Assembly: GCA_913051655.1 (NCBI GenBank) | Contig: CAJXHI010000013.1 | Coordinates: forward strand, 1-64,000 | Length of the DNA stretch: 64,000 nucleotides | Source of the DNA: an uncultured Alphaproteobacteria bacterium | Lineage (GTDB): Bacteria; Pseudomonadota; Alphaproteobacteria; Rhodobacterales; Rhodobacteraceae | Reading direction: 5' to 3' | Shown: piece after piece, positions 33,264 through 44,383 of the stretch | Numbering within the stretch: the first letter of the stretch is position 1 | Layout: every line of letters starts with the position of its first letter | Made by a program: the position numbers and the translations under genes | Notes under the pieces: generated by a model | Told to the model about the DNA's origin: nothing | The model's input: only the letters and a program-made list of their open reading frames with translations | Database searches by the model: none

Positions 33264-34202
33264 TTAAAATGCAATCTTTGTTGTTACAAGACTTAGCACA
33301 ATCGAGACACTTAAAACACTGGTCGCGGTCGATACCAGAATAGAGGCTGACACTCGCTGCGGTGCAACGCGATAATGTTGTGCCAGAATATAAATGTTCC
33401 CAGCCACCGGCAAAGCAGAGGTAACAATCATCACTGCTGCTGGATAGGGCGGTAAATCAAAAATCAGCAGTGCCGAGACTGCAACAGAGGCAGGATGTAA
33501 AACTAGTTTCCCAAAAGACAACCAAAATGCTGTCCCAACCCGTTCCGTGGTCTTTTCCGCAAGCGAAGCCCCAATCGCAAACAAAGCACAGGGTGTCGCT
33601 GCCGCCCCCAAAAGCGATACAAATTCAAAAAGGGTGGGCGGCATAGGGACATCCAATGCAGACCAGCTTAGGCCTGCGACAATGGCCACGATCATAGGGT
33701 TCTTTGCCAACCCCAACAGCAGTATTCCCAACACAGAAAACCGCATGCGCCCTTCGCGCGCACTGACGATTACCAAAACAATCAAAGACCCAAAGACAAG
33801 CAAATCGACCACCAAAGCTACCATAACATAGCCAACCGCCTCTGGCCCCATCAAAACAGCAAGCATAGGAATACCAAGGAAGCCAACATTTCCGACGGCC
33901 CAACATTGAGCCTCTATGGCGGCTTCCTCAACGGGAATTTTACGCAGTATCGCAAAGGTAAAACCAAAGGCGTAGGTAAGCGCTGTGGCCAAAAGATAGG
34001 CCGAAACAAAATCAGCACTCAGCACATCACCAAGATCCAAACTAGACGAAAATCGAAACAGCATTGCGGAAAGCGCGAAGTAAAAGACAAATTTGGTGAG
34101 ATAGACCGTAGCCTCAATGGAAAAAAATCCGCGCTTACCCGCAAAATAGCCAAGACCGATAACGGCAAAAAACGGCAGTGTTTCAAGAAAAATCTCAACC
34201 AT
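33264..34202 (-). CDS. AEC family transporter (auxin efflux carrier-like)
   Basis: Multi-TM; LPFFAVIGLGYFAGKRGFFS, WAVGNVGFLGIPML. Confidence 0.92.
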   Translation of the reverse strand: MVEIFLETLPFFAVIGLGYFAGKRGFFSIEATVYLTKFVFYFALSAMLFRFSSSLDLGDVLSADFVSAYLLATALTYAFGFTFAILRKIPVEEAAIEAQCWAVGNVGFLGIPMLAVLMGPEAVGYVMVALVVDLLVFGSLIVLVIVSAREGRMRFSVLGILLLGLAKNPMIVAIVAGLSWSALDVPMPPTLFEFVSLLGAAATPCALFAIGASLAEKTTERVGTAFWLSFGKLVLHPASVAVSALLIFDLPPYPAAVMIVTSALPVAGNIYILAQHYRVAPQRVSASILVSTATSVLSVSIVLSLVTTKIAF

Positions 34203-34280
34203 TAAAGTTGGCTTACCAGTAATGCGTGCAAGGTCAATATATTATCGCGCGTCTATCTAAGAACAGTCTACATTGACCGG

Positions 34281-35009
34281 CTACTTCGCGTCTATTTCTG
34301 CCTTATGCGCAGAGGCAAGGGCCGCCATCGAATGGAACATATAGTCGTATTTGGGCATCTTGCCTGGATTCATCGTGGCACCAAAACCGTCTTTGTCATG
34401 GCGTCTATAAATCCAACAATTAGACAGACCATGCTTATTTGCGGGTGCATGATCGTGGAACATGCTTTCCGCAGTGTGAAGGATGTCTGACTTTTCAATA
34501 CCCTGCCGTTCTATCATTTCCAGCATATATTCGAAATTGCGGTCACTTGGTTTGTAACTGCCAATATCTTCAGCTGTATAGACACCGTCAAAGCAAATCC
34601 CGAGGCGCGCATTTGAACCTTGAAAACTAAGACTGTCCGTATTGGTGAGGACCACAACTTTATAGTGCTGTTTAAGATACGTCAGCGCCACATGACTATC
34701 ACCAAATGCAGGCCATCGGGGCACTGACCGGCCATAGGCTTGACACTCTTCATATGTAACCTCGCTTCCCCATTCTTCGCCAAGGCGACGGTATACAACA
34801 GCCAGAAGATCAGAATACTTTTTATTAGGCGTCCAACGTTGTGAGGTAGATTCGTGATAGGCATGGGCCTCTAGAATATCATTTCGGGTTAAGTTGGGGC
34901 TGACACGATCTGTCAGCGGTTTTAATGCCGCGACAATTCCGCTTTCCCAATCAATTAGCGTTCCATACACATCAAATGCCAAAACTTTGTAGTCGCTAAG
35001 TTTTTTCAT
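34281..35009 (-). CDS. Haloacid dehalogenase type II / HAD hydrolase
   Basis: LAFDVYGTLIDWESGIV, VVVLTNTD, SYKPSDRNFEYML. Confidence 0.92.
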   Translation of the reverse strand: MKKLSDYKVLAFDVYGTLIDWESGIVAALKPLTDRVSPNLTRNDILEAHAYHESTSQRWTPNKKYSDLLAVVYRRLGEEWGSEVTYEECQAYGRSVPRWPAFGDSHVALTYLKQHYKVVVLTNTDSLSFQGSNARLGICFDGVYTAEDIGSYKPSDRNFEYMLEMIERQGIEKSDILHTAESMFHDHAPANKHGLSNCWIYRRHDKDGFGATMNPGKMPKYDYMFHSMAALASAHKAEIDAK

Positions 35010-35331
35010 TGGATATACAGCCTAACTTATTTATCCCCATTTGGTGGACCGCGAGCGTGTACTTGCGACCAGCTCCAGCTATGGGAAATGCGTCCAGAGG
35101 TCAATTCAATATGCTTTTATCGCAGACTCCACTTCATCGACAGAGCATGCTTCAGGAATCTGATCCTGTTCCTTTTCTGCTTTATGCGTCTTTGGGATAT
35201 ACCATTTGCGATGCAGGTCTAATCCGCCTCAAAATTTGCAAATAGAAAAAGACATTTAAAGAATGTAAAATCTTAAAATTTTGATAATGGTACTGAGCCT
35301 TTGATACCATTTTTTGAGACTGGTAATGCCC

Positions 35332-35692
35332 CTATTTAAGCGATTTGATATAGACGATTACGTTTTCCATTTGCGATTGTTTTTTTAACCCTGCAAAAGA
35401 CATTTTGGTGCCGGGAAGGTACTTTTTAGGATTACCCAAAAACCGGTAAGCGTCTCATCATCCCATATGAAATCCGAACCCGCCATTGGTTTGGAATATT
35501 TAAACCCATCCACTTTTCCAGCAACATTGCTGTAGGCGCCATAAAGCGTGGTTCTAACTTTCTTTTTCCAACGTCAAGAGCATGACAAGATTTACATTTT
35601 CCTAAAGTCTTTTTGCCTTTTTCCGGATCATCATGCACAAATGCAGCCATAGCGTAAATCTTCAGTACAAAAGGAAGGTTAAGTGATTTCAT
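35332..35692 (-). pseudogene. Soluble class I cytochrome c pseudogene (two frameshifts)
   Basis: MKSLNLPFVLKIYAMAAFVHDDPEKGKKTLGKCKSCHALDVGK / [38 protein letters not shown] / [35 protein letters not shown] lie in three different frames. Confidence 0.88.
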
Positions 35693-35857
35693 CTTTTGTT
35701 CCCGCCAACACTGGTAAAAACTTATCGGCACCTAAGGGATATCTGCAAATAAAATTAACACTGTCGTGGCAGGTATAGTCCATATGCACATGAATGACTG
35801 GAACATTTGTCGTGTGTTATATGCTTTTGGGCGGTTGACTCTATTTTCCAAATTTGA

Positions 35858-35872
35858 GAACAAAAAGTGAAC
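35858..35872 (+). promoter_or_regulatory. LexA (SOS) box GAAC-N7-GAAC upstream of imuB
   Basis: GAAC AAAAAGT GAAC, ending 15 nt before the imuB ATG; matches the alphaproteobacterial direct-repeat LexA operator (GTTCN7GTTC / GAACN7GAAC). Confidence 0.8.
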
Positions 35873-35887
35873 AAATAATAAGAACAG

Positions 35888-37543
35888 ATGTCAAAACGCC
35901 GTATATTATCACTCTGGTTTCCCCGTCTTGGTGCTGAACGTCTTTTGCGCCGACAGGGGCAATTGTGCGATCAGGTGTTTGCCGTGGTCGAAGATCTTGG
36001 TCAAATACAGGTGCTGTCTTCGCTTTCTGAACGGGCCAGTCAGGAAGGATTGCAAAAAGGTCAGCCGTGGCGCGATGCACAGGCCATGTGCCCACAGCTT
36101 TTGACGCGTTTACGCAACAAACAGGCCGAAGAGTTATTCCTAAAGGGGCTTGCACGCTGGGCGGGGAAATTTAGCCCTTGGATTTCTATAGAGCCGACAG
36201 CGAGTTTGATGTTGGATATCACAGGCTGTGCACATCTTTTTGGCGGCGAGGTGGGCATGGTCGAACAGATTCGTGAAGACGCGAGTAACCTTGGCTTGAG
36301 CCTGAGTACAGGTGTAGCAGATACTCCCGGAGCTGCTTGGGGATTAGCCCGTTATGGCGGACAGGGGCCACAGGCACAGCGCACTGGGGACGCAATTGAC
36401 CAAGAGGCACGTGCCACACGCTCACGCGCGGCCAAACGACGCTATTGGGAACGCGGTGGTGCGGCTCCTAAGGCGATCAACTCTGCCATGCTCTCAAGCT
36501 ATCTCGCCCCTCCGGGCCAAACCTACAGTGCGATCAAATCGCTTCCGGTTGCCGCACTGCGCCTTGAAGACACGGTGATTGAAAGTTTAAATCGCCTTGG
36601 TCTGCGACGCATCGGTGATCTGAGCGGTCAACCCCGTGCCGCAGTGGCGCGCCGTTTTGGCAAAGGGTTGGTTGAACAATTGGACAAAGCTTTAGGCAGC
36701 ATACCCGAACCCATTTCCCCGCTGCGTCAAAATCCACATTTTGGTGTACGAATGAGCTTACCTGACCCGATCGGATTACAAGAAGATATGATCCTTGCGC
36801 TTGACCGGCTTCTGCCACGTTTATGCGCCCATCTGCGTGATCAAGGGCGTGGATTGCGCAAAGTCCAACTTCAGTGTTTTCATACAGATTACACCGTCTC
36901 TCATATCGACGCAGCGCTAGCCCGTCCCAGCGATGATAAAGAACGCATTCGCCCACTCTTAATCATGAAACTTGATGAAATTGATGCAGGATTTGGGATT
37001 GATGTGATCCGCATTGAAGCAACACAGACCGAGGCGCTGCATGCGACAGTCCCCGCAAGTCAGATGGCATTACAAAATACGTTGAAAAATGCCCCTCCGC
37101 CAACGGCAGCACTGGATGATTTGATCAGCCGGATTGGCGGGCGGATCGGGCTAGAAAACATCACCCGCTATCACCCCGCAGACAGCCATATTCCGGAAAA
37201 AGAATATCAAAATCTTGCCGCTGCTTGGTCTGATCCCGCACCAGAATGGCCCGAGCTTCCCCAAAGTCGACCCATATTGCTCTGGCCACCTGAGCCTGTG
37301 AATGCACCTAAAGAACGTACCATGCCAAGGGAATTTAAATGGCGCGGACGCACACTTCAGACTCGACGCGCAGATGGACCAGAACGCATCGCGCCAGAAT
37401 GGTGGCTCGATGATCCAAACTGGCGCAGCGGCGTGCGCGATTACTGGAGGGTCACCTGCGAACAGGGTGATCTTTTGTGGCTTTTCTACGCCCATGGCGC
37501 AGGTCTACCCAAAGGGTGGTTTTGTCAGGGAAGCTTTACCTAA
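35888..37543 (+). CDS. imuB: Y-family DNA polymerase-like ImuB
   Basis: RILSLWFPRLGAERLLR, EPTASLMLDITGCAHLFGGE, STGVADTPGAAWGLARYG, C-terminal GPERIAPEWWLDDPNWRSGVRDYWRVTCEQGDLLWLFY. Confidence 0.94.
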   Translation: MSKRRILSLWFPRLGAERLLRRQGQLCDQVFAVVEDLGQIQVLSSLSERASQEGLQKGQPWRDAQAMCPQLLTRLRNKQAEELFLKGLARWAGKFSPWISIEPTASLMLDITGCAHLFGGEVGMVEQIREDASNLGLSLSTGVADTPGAAWGLARYGGQGPQAQRTGDAIDQEARATRSRAAKRRYWERGGAAPKAINSAMLSSYLAPPGQTYSAIKSLPVAALRLEDTVIESLNRLGLRRIGDLSGQPRAAVARRFGKGLVEQLDKALGSIPEPISPLRQNPHFGVRMSLPDPIGLQEDMILALDRLLPRLCAHLRDQGRGLRKVQLQCFHTDYTVSHIDAALARPSDDKERIRPLLIMKLDEIDAGFGIDVIRIEATQTEALHATVPASQMALQNTLKNAPPPTAALDDLISRIGGRIGLENITRYHPADSHIPEKEYQNLAAAWSDPAPEWPELPQSRPILLWPPEPVNAPKERTMPREFKWRGRTLQTRRADGPERIAPEWWLDDPNWRSGVRDYWRVTCEQGDLLWLFYAHGAGLPKGWFCQGSFT

Positions 37544-37632
37544 ACAACAGATAACACACTATAAGCTGCGTTGCCAAAATAAGACTATTCCGATTAGACT
37601 GCCCAAGATATAAGTTCAAGGCAGCATGCACT

Positions 37633-37937
37633 TTAGAACACCAACGCGCCTAACATTTCATGCACAAAGCTTTGCGCATCTTGTGCCTCAGTCTTAGCCC
37701 CTTTGAATGTAACCTGTCTGGATTTACCTAGCCGTAGCTCTTTGTCAATTATGCACTTTTTTGAAAGTTGTTCCGCAAGATTGGCACCACTTTGAAAAGG
37801 TTTTTCCAAGAAAGACAAAATTTTTCTAATAACCAAGGGGTTGTTCGAAACAAGACGATTTCTTTTTGATGAACCGAATAACTTCCATAGGCCGGATGGG
37901 TCGTCTTATCTGTGTCGCCACATCCCACAACGACCAT
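37633..37937 (-). pseudogene. Frameshifted small lipoprotein downstream of lspA (DUF3035-like?)
   Basis: MVVVGCGDTDKTTHPAYGS... in one frame, then NNPLVIRKILSFLEKPFQSGANLAEQL... in another; position after lspA and P.....L.FL..P..SGANLA.Q pattern recall DUF3035. Confidence 0.4.
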
Positions 37938-38022
37938 AAAAATCGAAAAACACAGTTATAAAAATATCGAATTTCTAATCCCTTACCCAGTACAAGCAAC
38001 GATAATTAATTAGGTCAGAGCA

Positions 38023-38496
38023 TCATGTGCTGTTTTTGGGTGTAACAAAAATTGCCAATGCAAAAGCACCGATGAAGATCTCAACATCAGCAAAATTGAA
38101 CGCAAAGGGATTATTGATCCCGCAACAGGACATATTTAGAAAATCTGCCACTGCCCCGTAAATCAACCGATCAAAGGCATTACCAAGCGCACCACCAACC
38201 AAAAGCCCCGCACCAATAAGGCCAGTTTTTGTTGTTACCCCATGTTTTACCCAGATGAACACCGCCAGCGACGCCAATATAGCAAAGGCCGTCAGAACCC
38301 ATTTTTGTAGCCCACTTTCATTTGCAAAAAGACCAAAGTTAATGCCGTAATTCCAAGCCATAGAAAAGTTCAAAAAAGGGGGGATCACCTCAATAAACAA
38401 TATGTTTTTCAAGTCCAGGTAAAAGACCACAAAAATCTTGGTAACTTGATCAAACAAAAACGCGGCCAACGCAGTAATATATAGGGGACGCTGCAT
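38023..38496 (-). CDS. lspA: Signal peptidase II
   Basis: DQVTKIFVVFYLDL, NYGINFGLFAN, GGALGNAFDRLIYGAVADFL, FNFADVEIFIGAF. Confidence 0.94.
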   Translation of the reverse strand: MQRPLYITALAAFLFDQVTKIFVVFYLDLKNILFIEVIPPFLNFSMAWNYGINFGLFANESGLQKWVLTAFAILASLAVFIWVKHGVTTKTGLIGAGLLVGGALGNAFDRLIYGAVADFLNMSCCGINNPFAFNFADVEIFIGAFALAIFVTPKNST

Positions 38497-38498
38497 GC

Positions 38499-40088
38499 TC
38501 AGTGCCTAAAGTGACGCATGCTCGTAAACACCATCGCAATGCCCGCCGCATCCGCAGCAGAAATCACTTCATCATCGCGCATGGATCCACCAGGCTGAAT
38601 GATCGCTAGTGCACCGGCTTCGACCACGCTCATCAAACCATCCGCAAATGGGAAAAAAGCGTCAGAGGCCACGACTGACCCCTCAGTCAAAGGCGCTATT
38701 AAACCCAACGTTTCTGCCATACCCTGCGCTTTGCGGGCAGCAATCCAGCTGCTATCGACTCGGCTCATTTGTCCTGCACCGATGCCGACCGTCGCCTCGT
38801 CTTTAACATACACGATCGCATTTGATTTCACATGTTTTGCCACATTCCATGCAAACAAAAGATCTTCCATTTCACGGGCATCCGGCGTCCGTTTCGTCAC
38901 GACCTTTAGAGCGGCTTTATCAAGCGCCATTGAATCTCTATCTTGAACAAGGAAACCACCTGAAACATGTCGAATTCTGGCCAAATGCGCTGATGGATCT
39001 GCCATTGCGCCAGTGGTCAAAAGGCGTAAGTTCGGCTTTTTTGCAAAAAGCGCGCTCGCTTCGGGGGTTGCTGAGGGCGCAATAACCACTTCTGTAAAAA
39101 TCTCAGTGATTTGTGCTGCGGTCTGTGCATCCACTTCCGTATTTAGAGCTACAATACCACCATAAGCGCTTTTCCTATCACAATCGAAGGCAGCTTTGTA
39201 GGCGCTTCGAGCACTATCACCCCGCGCAACACCACAAGGATTAGCATGTTTCATAATTGCGCAAACAGGCCCTTTTGCGGGGTCAAATTCACTTGCAAGT
39301 TCAAAGGCGGCATCTGTATCGTTAATGTTGTTATATGACAGTTCTTTTCCTTGATGAAGAGTGGCTGTTGCAACGCCCGCACGATCTGTCCCATCTCTAT
39401 AAAACGCTGCCGATTGATGCGGGTTTTCGCCATAGCGCAGTGTGTGTAACAAAGTCCCTGCGAAGGATTTTCTTCGCGGTGTCATATCTTTTATTTCGGA
39501 AGTAAACCAATCCGATACAGCAACGTCATAAGCTGCCGTCCGGCTAAAGGCCCGCGCAGCCATTTTTTGGCGAAATGCAAAACAGGTCTGCCCGTTGTTA
39601 TCTCCTAGCTCCTGAAGAAGTGCGCCATAGTCTTCGACATCGACAATCGTTGTGAGAAAGCGGTGATTTTTTGCGGCAGCACGGATCATAGCAGGTCCAC
39701 CTATATCGATTTTTTCAATGCATGCCGCCGAACCTGCGCCTCGCGCTACAGTATCTTCAAACGGATAAAGGTTCACAACTAATAGATCGATCCCAACAAT
39801 CCCATGTATTTCCATAGCTTGAATATGTTCGTCGTTATCGCGAAGCGCCAAAAGTCCTCCGTGAACATTTGGATGGAGCGTTTTAACGCGACCGTCCATA
39901 ATCTCCGGAAATCGAGTAAGAGAGGACACACTGCGTACCTCCAGGCCAGCGTCACGCAAAGCCTTTGCACTTCCGCCTGTTGAAACAAGTTCCACCCCCA
40001 CTCTGATCAAAGATGTCGCCAGTTCAATCAAACCCGTTTTATCGGATACGGAAAGCAATGCCCGGCGTACCGGAAACATGTCAGCCAT
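38499..40088 (-). CDS. purH: Bifunctional AICAR formyltransferase / IMP cyclohydrolase
   Basis: [60 protein letters not shown]. Confidence 0.97.
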   Translation of the reverse strand: MADMFPVRRALLSVSDKTGLIELATSLIRVGVELVSTGGSAKALRDAGLEVRSVSSLTRFPEIMDGRVKTLHPNVHGGLLALRDNDEHIQAMEIHGIVGIDLLVVNLYPFEDTVARGAGSAACIEKIDIGGPAMIRAAAKNHRFLTTIVDVEDYGALLQELGDNNGQTCFAFRQKMAARAFSRTAAYDVAVSDWFTSEIKDMTPRRKSFAGTLLHTLRYGENPHQSAAFYRDGTDRAGVATATLHQGKELSYNNINDTDAAFELASEFDPAKGPVCAIMKHANPCGVARGDSARSAYKAAFDCDRKSAYGGIVALNTEVDAQTAAQITEIFTEVVIAPSATPEASALFAKKPNLRLLTTGAMADPSAHLARIRHVSGGFLVQDRDSMALDKAALKVVTKRTPDAREMEDLLFAWNVAKHVKSNAIVYVKDEATVGIGAGQMSRVDSSWIAARKAQGMAETLGLIAPLTEGSVVASDAFFPFADGLMSVVEAGALAIIQPGGSMRDDEVISAADAAGIAMVFTSMRHFRH

Positions 40089-40108
40089 AATGTTCAGCCC
40101 ATTCGTAT

Positions 40109-41854
40109 TTAAATTATACCAGCGATCGCATCCAAATTCTCGTCCGAAACAACATCCGTCACAACCATTTTTTTCAGCGACCAGCTTATGCGCGTTGCAT
40201 ACTCTATTGCGCGGTGAGATAAAACTATCTGATGCGTTTTTCTCGGTTTTAGCCGTGTTGAGTCGAAATATGTACTCATATGAATGCTAAGTTCTGCCTG
40301 AGAAGTATGTCGAAAGACCCACATCTCACCACTTAAAGGGCTCATGGAAACGGCTAATCCCCCCATATCAACGGTCGGTGTTATGTCTGGATGGAGGTGA
40401 AAACGAATATTGTATGCGAGGCCATGCAAATTGTTTTTCTCAAAAACGGCATCAAATTGCTTTTTGTCGTGCGGTGCGACAGCGATCAGTAGATCTTCGC
40501 CTTCTAGGGTTGTCCCATCAAAAGACAGTCGAATATTGCGAACGTGAGTCAGGCCTGTCGCAGACACAAAACCATCATGTCCTGCCTCGATCTGGTGTGC
40601 CCTTTTGCTTTCGGAAAACTCAAATGGTACGTGACTTGGCCCGTCAATCAGGCTTTCAGTCTTACTTATCGCATGGGCCATCGGCCTTCCAAGCCGCGCG
40701 ATAGAGGTGCCTTCAATTGTCAGCGTTGAATGAGCTGGCCCCATGCGCCCCTCGCGCGTCCAATCTGCCCCAAAACGTGAACCTGAACCGGTGTTCACCA
40801 CAATCGGACTGCGGCCGGAAGTTAATTCCAGTGCTAAGGTCGAGGCATGCGCATTCAGCGATTCCCGCCCACTCGGAGGCGGCGAAACATCCATTACAAC
40901 GGTCGTTCTGCCTTCAGACAATCTCCCGAATCCCATGGCGAGGCGGTTGGCAGACAATCGTTTATTTCCCGATTTTGCCAATGCTTCATCAAGTCGCCCT
41001 TCCACGCCCTTGCCCCCACCATGAAACCGCGCAAGCGACCCATCTCCATGGCGCAAATGTCGTAGCGTGGGCGCGATCCGATCCAAAGCATCCACATGCG
41101 CCTGAGAAGGGATCCAATCAGCCTCTCGCAACGCCTCTACCACCCAAGTCAAAAGCGTGAAGACTTCCAAAAGTTCTTCCGGATTGCGGGTTGGTATCGC
41201 GCCATTTTCATCAATTTGCATACGGCACTCTCGGGCAAGGGCACTTGTCGCAGGACGAATATATTCCTCCATCCCTTGAAGGGTTAGGCCTGCGTAAATT
41301 AACCCGGCCAAAGCCTCAAAACGCGGTAAGCCCAGTGGGGCTGCCTCCCAACGGCGCGACAAAAAAACAGTTTGACGTCCCAAAGATTGAAAGAATGGTT
41401 CGGATTGGGCCGGTTCAAGACCGCGCAAGATCATAAAACCGTGATGTATCCAGCGCATGAGCCGCCGGCCTGTGATACCGGCAACCCATCCGGGACCTTG
41501 ACCACGACCATAGCGTTCAATCCAGCTTTGAACCCATGCCTGTACGATGAGGCGGGCCTCTCTATCCCCAACGGCGGCAAGATCATCGATCCAGCCAAAT
41601 CCGTGAGCCTCATGTACAAATCCGATATCTGGCGCGCGAATATCCCATAAATTTGTTGCAGGTGCTTCGATCAGATGACCGGCAAACATAATATTACCTG
41701 CTTTTAACTGAATTCCTCTTTGAAATCGCCCAATAGAGCGCGGCTCTGGTTGCCGCAAAAATCCTGTCGCAGGCTTGGAAAAACCAAGCATCTTTGCGTG
41801 AAAGCGGTTCTTCAGATTGCCGCAGGAAGAAGTCAGGTTATACACCCTCGTCAT
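40109..41854 (-). CDS. Heparinase II/III family protein
   Basis: [56 protein letters not shown]; start inferred at MTRVYN. Confidence 0.9.
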   Translation of the reverse strand: MTRVYNLTSSCGNLKNRFHAKMLGFSKPATGFLRQPEPRSIGRFQRGIQLKAGNIMFAGHLIEAPATNLWDIRAPDIGFVHEAHGFGWIDDLAAVGDREARLIVQAWVQSWIERYGRGQGPGWVAGITGRRLMRWIHHGFMILRGLEPAQSEPFFQSLGRQTVFLSRRWEAAPLGLPRFEALAGLIYAGLTLQGMEEYIRPATSALARECRMQIDENGAIPTRNPEELLEVFTLLTWVVEALREADWIPSQAHVDALDRIAPTLRHLRHGDGSLARFHGGGKGVEGRLDEALAKSGNKRLSANRLAMGFGRLSEGRTTVVMDVSPPPSGRESLNAHASTLALELTSGRSPIVVNTGSGSRFGADWTREGRMGPAHSTLTIEGTSIARLGRPMAHAISKTESLIDGPSHVPFEFSESKRAHQIEAGHDGFVSATGLTHVRNIRLSFDGTTLEGEDLLIAVAPHDKKQFDAVFEKNNLHGLAYNIRFHLHPDITPTVDMGGLAVSMSPLSGEMWVFRHTSQAELSIHMSTYFDSTRLKPRKTHQIVLSHRAIEYATRISWSLKKMVVTDVVSDENLDAIAGII

Positions 41855-41943
41855 GAATGATTCCTTATGCATTACAGTGCAATCTAAGCGGTATTATTCA
41901 TGTACTTAACGGGTGCCAGTGGCAATATCAACTTATACTGCGT

Positions 41944-43221
41944 TCAGCCTTTTTTGTGCAAGAGCGTGATAAAAAAACCATCCATCCCGCCCTGTTCTGC
42001 AAGGTAATCAGGGCGCAAGCGTAGGCCGAGGTCGTCCACAACCCATGTGGGATCAACATTTGGGTGTTGAAAGGTTCCAGGATCAATTTCGATTTGTACG
42101 TTTTCTGTGATTAGGGCTTCCACTTGTGCCTCACCCTCATCTGGTAGAAGCGAACAGGTGCAATAAACAAGCCGACCATTTGGCGCCAAGAGTCCTAGCG
42201 CGTGACGCAACATTTTGCGCTGCAATTCAATCAGGTTTAAAAATTCACTTCCATCTTTCGCGTATGGAAGATCAGGATGGCGTCGCATTGTGCCCGTAGC
42301 AGAACATGGCGCATCCAACACGATGACATCGAATTGTCCTTCTTGTAGTGCGAAGAGATCCATCACTTTGATATCTGCGTTTAATCCGGTTCTTTCCAGA
42401 TTTTGCGTAAGCCGCTTCAAACGCCGTTCAGATACGTCAATTGCAGTTACAGTAGCACCCAGAGCAGCAAGCTGCAGCGTTTTACCACCCGGCGCTGCAC
42501 ATAGGTCGAGAGCGGTCCTACCACGGGTATCCCCAAGCAGACGCACCGGCAGCGCTGCGGCAGCATCTTGCACCCACCACTCCCCACGATCGAACCCATA
42601 TAGTTTGCTTATTTGTCCTGGTGCATTGAGCCGTACAGATTGGCCGAGAACAACCTCACCACTCAAAAGAGACGCAATCTCTTCAGCTCTGTTCGGGTCT
42701 TTGGGCGTCAGGTCAACCGGCGGAATGTTGGACTGGACACGTTCAATTGCGCTTATGACCTCACCCCCATAAACCTCTTTCAATGGCCTACGAAGCCATA
42801 TCGGGATGCGCGCCGCGCGCAGCTTGGCCCATTGCTCAGGACCTGATTTTGCAACTTTGCGCAAAACCGCATTCACCAACCCTTTAAACATCGCATGTTT
42901 TCTGTCCATCGCCGCAATCGTAACGGCGTCGTTGACAACCCCATGGGCATCGCCTCCAGTGGACAATTCAAAGGTTGCAAGACGCAAGATGTTCAAAATT
43001 CTGATGGGTGGCTTTTTCTGCAGATATGTATTTAAAATGCGATCCGCCCGCTCTATGGTCCGCAGACATTCCGTAGCAAGGCGTTGTGCGCGGGCACGTT
43101 CTGCGGAGGAAAGGGCGAGAAACTTTGGCCCAAAGGTAAGATCAGACAAGAGCTTTGCATTCTCCATTACATCCGTTATCAGTGCTACTGCAGTTGTTCG
43201 CGCTTTGTCAGGTTTTGCCAT
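41944..43221 (-). CDS. rsmB: 16S rRNA m5C967 methyltransferase RsmB/NOL1 family
   Basis: NusB-like N-terminus; VQDAAAALPVRLL, LDLCAAPGGKTLQLA, VLDAPCSATGTMRRHPDL, YCTCSLLPDEGEAQ. Confidence 0.95.
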   Translation of the reverse strand: MAKPDKARTTAVALITDVMENAKLLSDLTFGPKFLALSSAERARAQRLATECLRTIERADRILNTYLQKKPPIRILNILRLATFELSTGGDAHGVVNDAVTIAAMDRKHAMFKGLVNAVLRKVAKSGPEQWAKLRAARIPIWLRRPLKEVYGGEVISAIERVQSNIPPVDLTPKDPNRAEEIASLLSGEVVLGQSVRLNAPGQISKLYGFDRGEWWVQDAAAALPVRLLGDTRGRTALDLCAAPGGKTLQLAALGATVTAIDVSERRLKRLTQNLERTGLNADIKVMDLFALQEGQFDVIVLDAPCSATGTMRRHPDLPYAKDGSEFLNLIELQRKMLRHALGLLAPNGRLVYCTCSLLPDEGEAQVEALITENVQIEIDPGTFQHPNVDPTWVVDDLGLRLRPDYLAEQGGMDGFFITLLHKKG

Positions 43222-43288
43222 ATGGCCTCACTTGTTTTTCATTGTGGCGCGCCAATCTGTCAGAATAGCTACGCTAAAGGATCGTATA

Positions 43289-43462
43289 ATGTCGGAAAAA
43301 AAACAACTTCCCCCCGAAGCCGTGCGCGCCTTGGCCGAAGCCGAGGAACGGCGCAAAAAAGCGAAAATAGAAGTGTTAACCAAAGAGCTTGGGGGACGTG
43401 ACGGGCCAGAGCCTGTGCGATACGGCGATTGGGAACGCAAAGGCATTGCCATCGATTTCTGA
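43289..43462 (+). CDS. DUF1674 domain-containing protein (succinate dehydrogenase assembly factor 4-like)
   Basis: MSEKKQLPPEAVRALAEAEERRKKAKIEVLTKELGGRDGPEPVRYGDWERKGIAIDF; terminal GPEPVRYGDWE.KGI..DF signature. Confidence 0.92.
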   Translation: MSEKKQLPPEAVRALAEAEERRKKAKIEVLTKELGGRDGPEPVRYGDWERKGIAIDF

Positions 43463-43465
43463 TAT

Positions 43466-44383
43466 TCAAACAAATCGTTCACCTTTTTCAATAGGAAATC
43501 CTCTTAGGCAATCCTCGATACATTGCACCGAACGGCCTACTCTTTGAATTTGAGTAATTTTTATACTGCCGTGACCGCAGGCAATTTCAAGCCCATCGCC
43601 GACGATTTCTCCTGCAACCCCTATCGTGCCTTCGTGACGGGAAACTGCACTGCAAATAAATTTAATACGCTCCTCATTTAAATCGCTCCATGCGCCTGGG
43701 AATGGGGATAGACCTCTTATCTTACGATCGATCACTTTAGCCGGTTCAGACCAATCAATCCGCGCTTCAGCCTTGTCGATCTTTGCGGCATAACAGATAC
43801 CCGTATTAGGTTGGGTAGTGGCCGATAAAATATCGATATGCGCCAAAGCCTCAGCAATCAGATCTGCTCCTAGACGAGACAAAACGTCATGAAGCGTGCC
43901 TGTGGTGTCATTAAGGCCAATCTGAAGCGCTCGTTGCGATAAAACCGGCCCCGTATCCAATCCTGCTTCCATTTGCATGATGGATATACCTGTTTGCTTA
44001 TCGCCCGCGATAATCGCCCTATGAATTGGCGCTGCGCCACGCCATCGCGGCAAAAGAGAGGCGTGGATGTTCAAACATCCATATTGTGGCATGTCCAAAA
44101 CCGTTTGTGGCAGCAAAAGCCCGTAGGCCGCCACTACAACCGCTTCAGCTTGCAAATCCTCAAAATTTTGCTGCACCTCATCTGTTTTGAGACTTTGAGG
44201 ATGACGGACTTCAAGCCCGGCAGAGACAGCAGACGCATGCACGGGAGAGGGGCGATCCTTTTTACCGCGGCCTGAGGGGCGTGGCGGTTGCGTGTATACT
44301 GCAGCAATCTCGTGCCCATCATTGATAAGCCGATCCAAGGCGGGCACGGAAAATTCTGGCGTCCCCATAAAAATGAGTCTCAT
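43466..44383 (-). CDS. fmt: Methionyl-tRNA formyltransferase
   Basis: [52 protein letters not shown]; start chosen at MRLIF. Confidence 0.96.
   Translation of the reverse strand: MRLIFMGTPEFSVPALDRLINDGHEIAAVYTQPPRPSGRGKKDRPSPVHASAVSAGLEVRHPQSLKTDEVQQNFEDLQAEAVVVAAYGLLLPQTVLDMPQYGCLNIHASLLPRWRGAAPIHRAIIAGDKQTGISIMQMEAGLDTGPVLSQRALQIGLNDTTGTLHDVLSRLGADLIAEALAHIDILSATTQPNTGICYAAKIDKAEARIDWSEPAKVIDRKIRGLSPFPGAWSDLNEERIKFICSAVSRHEGTIGVAGEIVGDGLEIACGHGSIKITQIQRVGRSVQCIEDCLRGFPIEKGERFV

Noticed and set aside
42215-42772. Plus-strand 185-aa ORF inside rsmB
   Set aside because: Antisense shadow of the well-supported RsmB frame.
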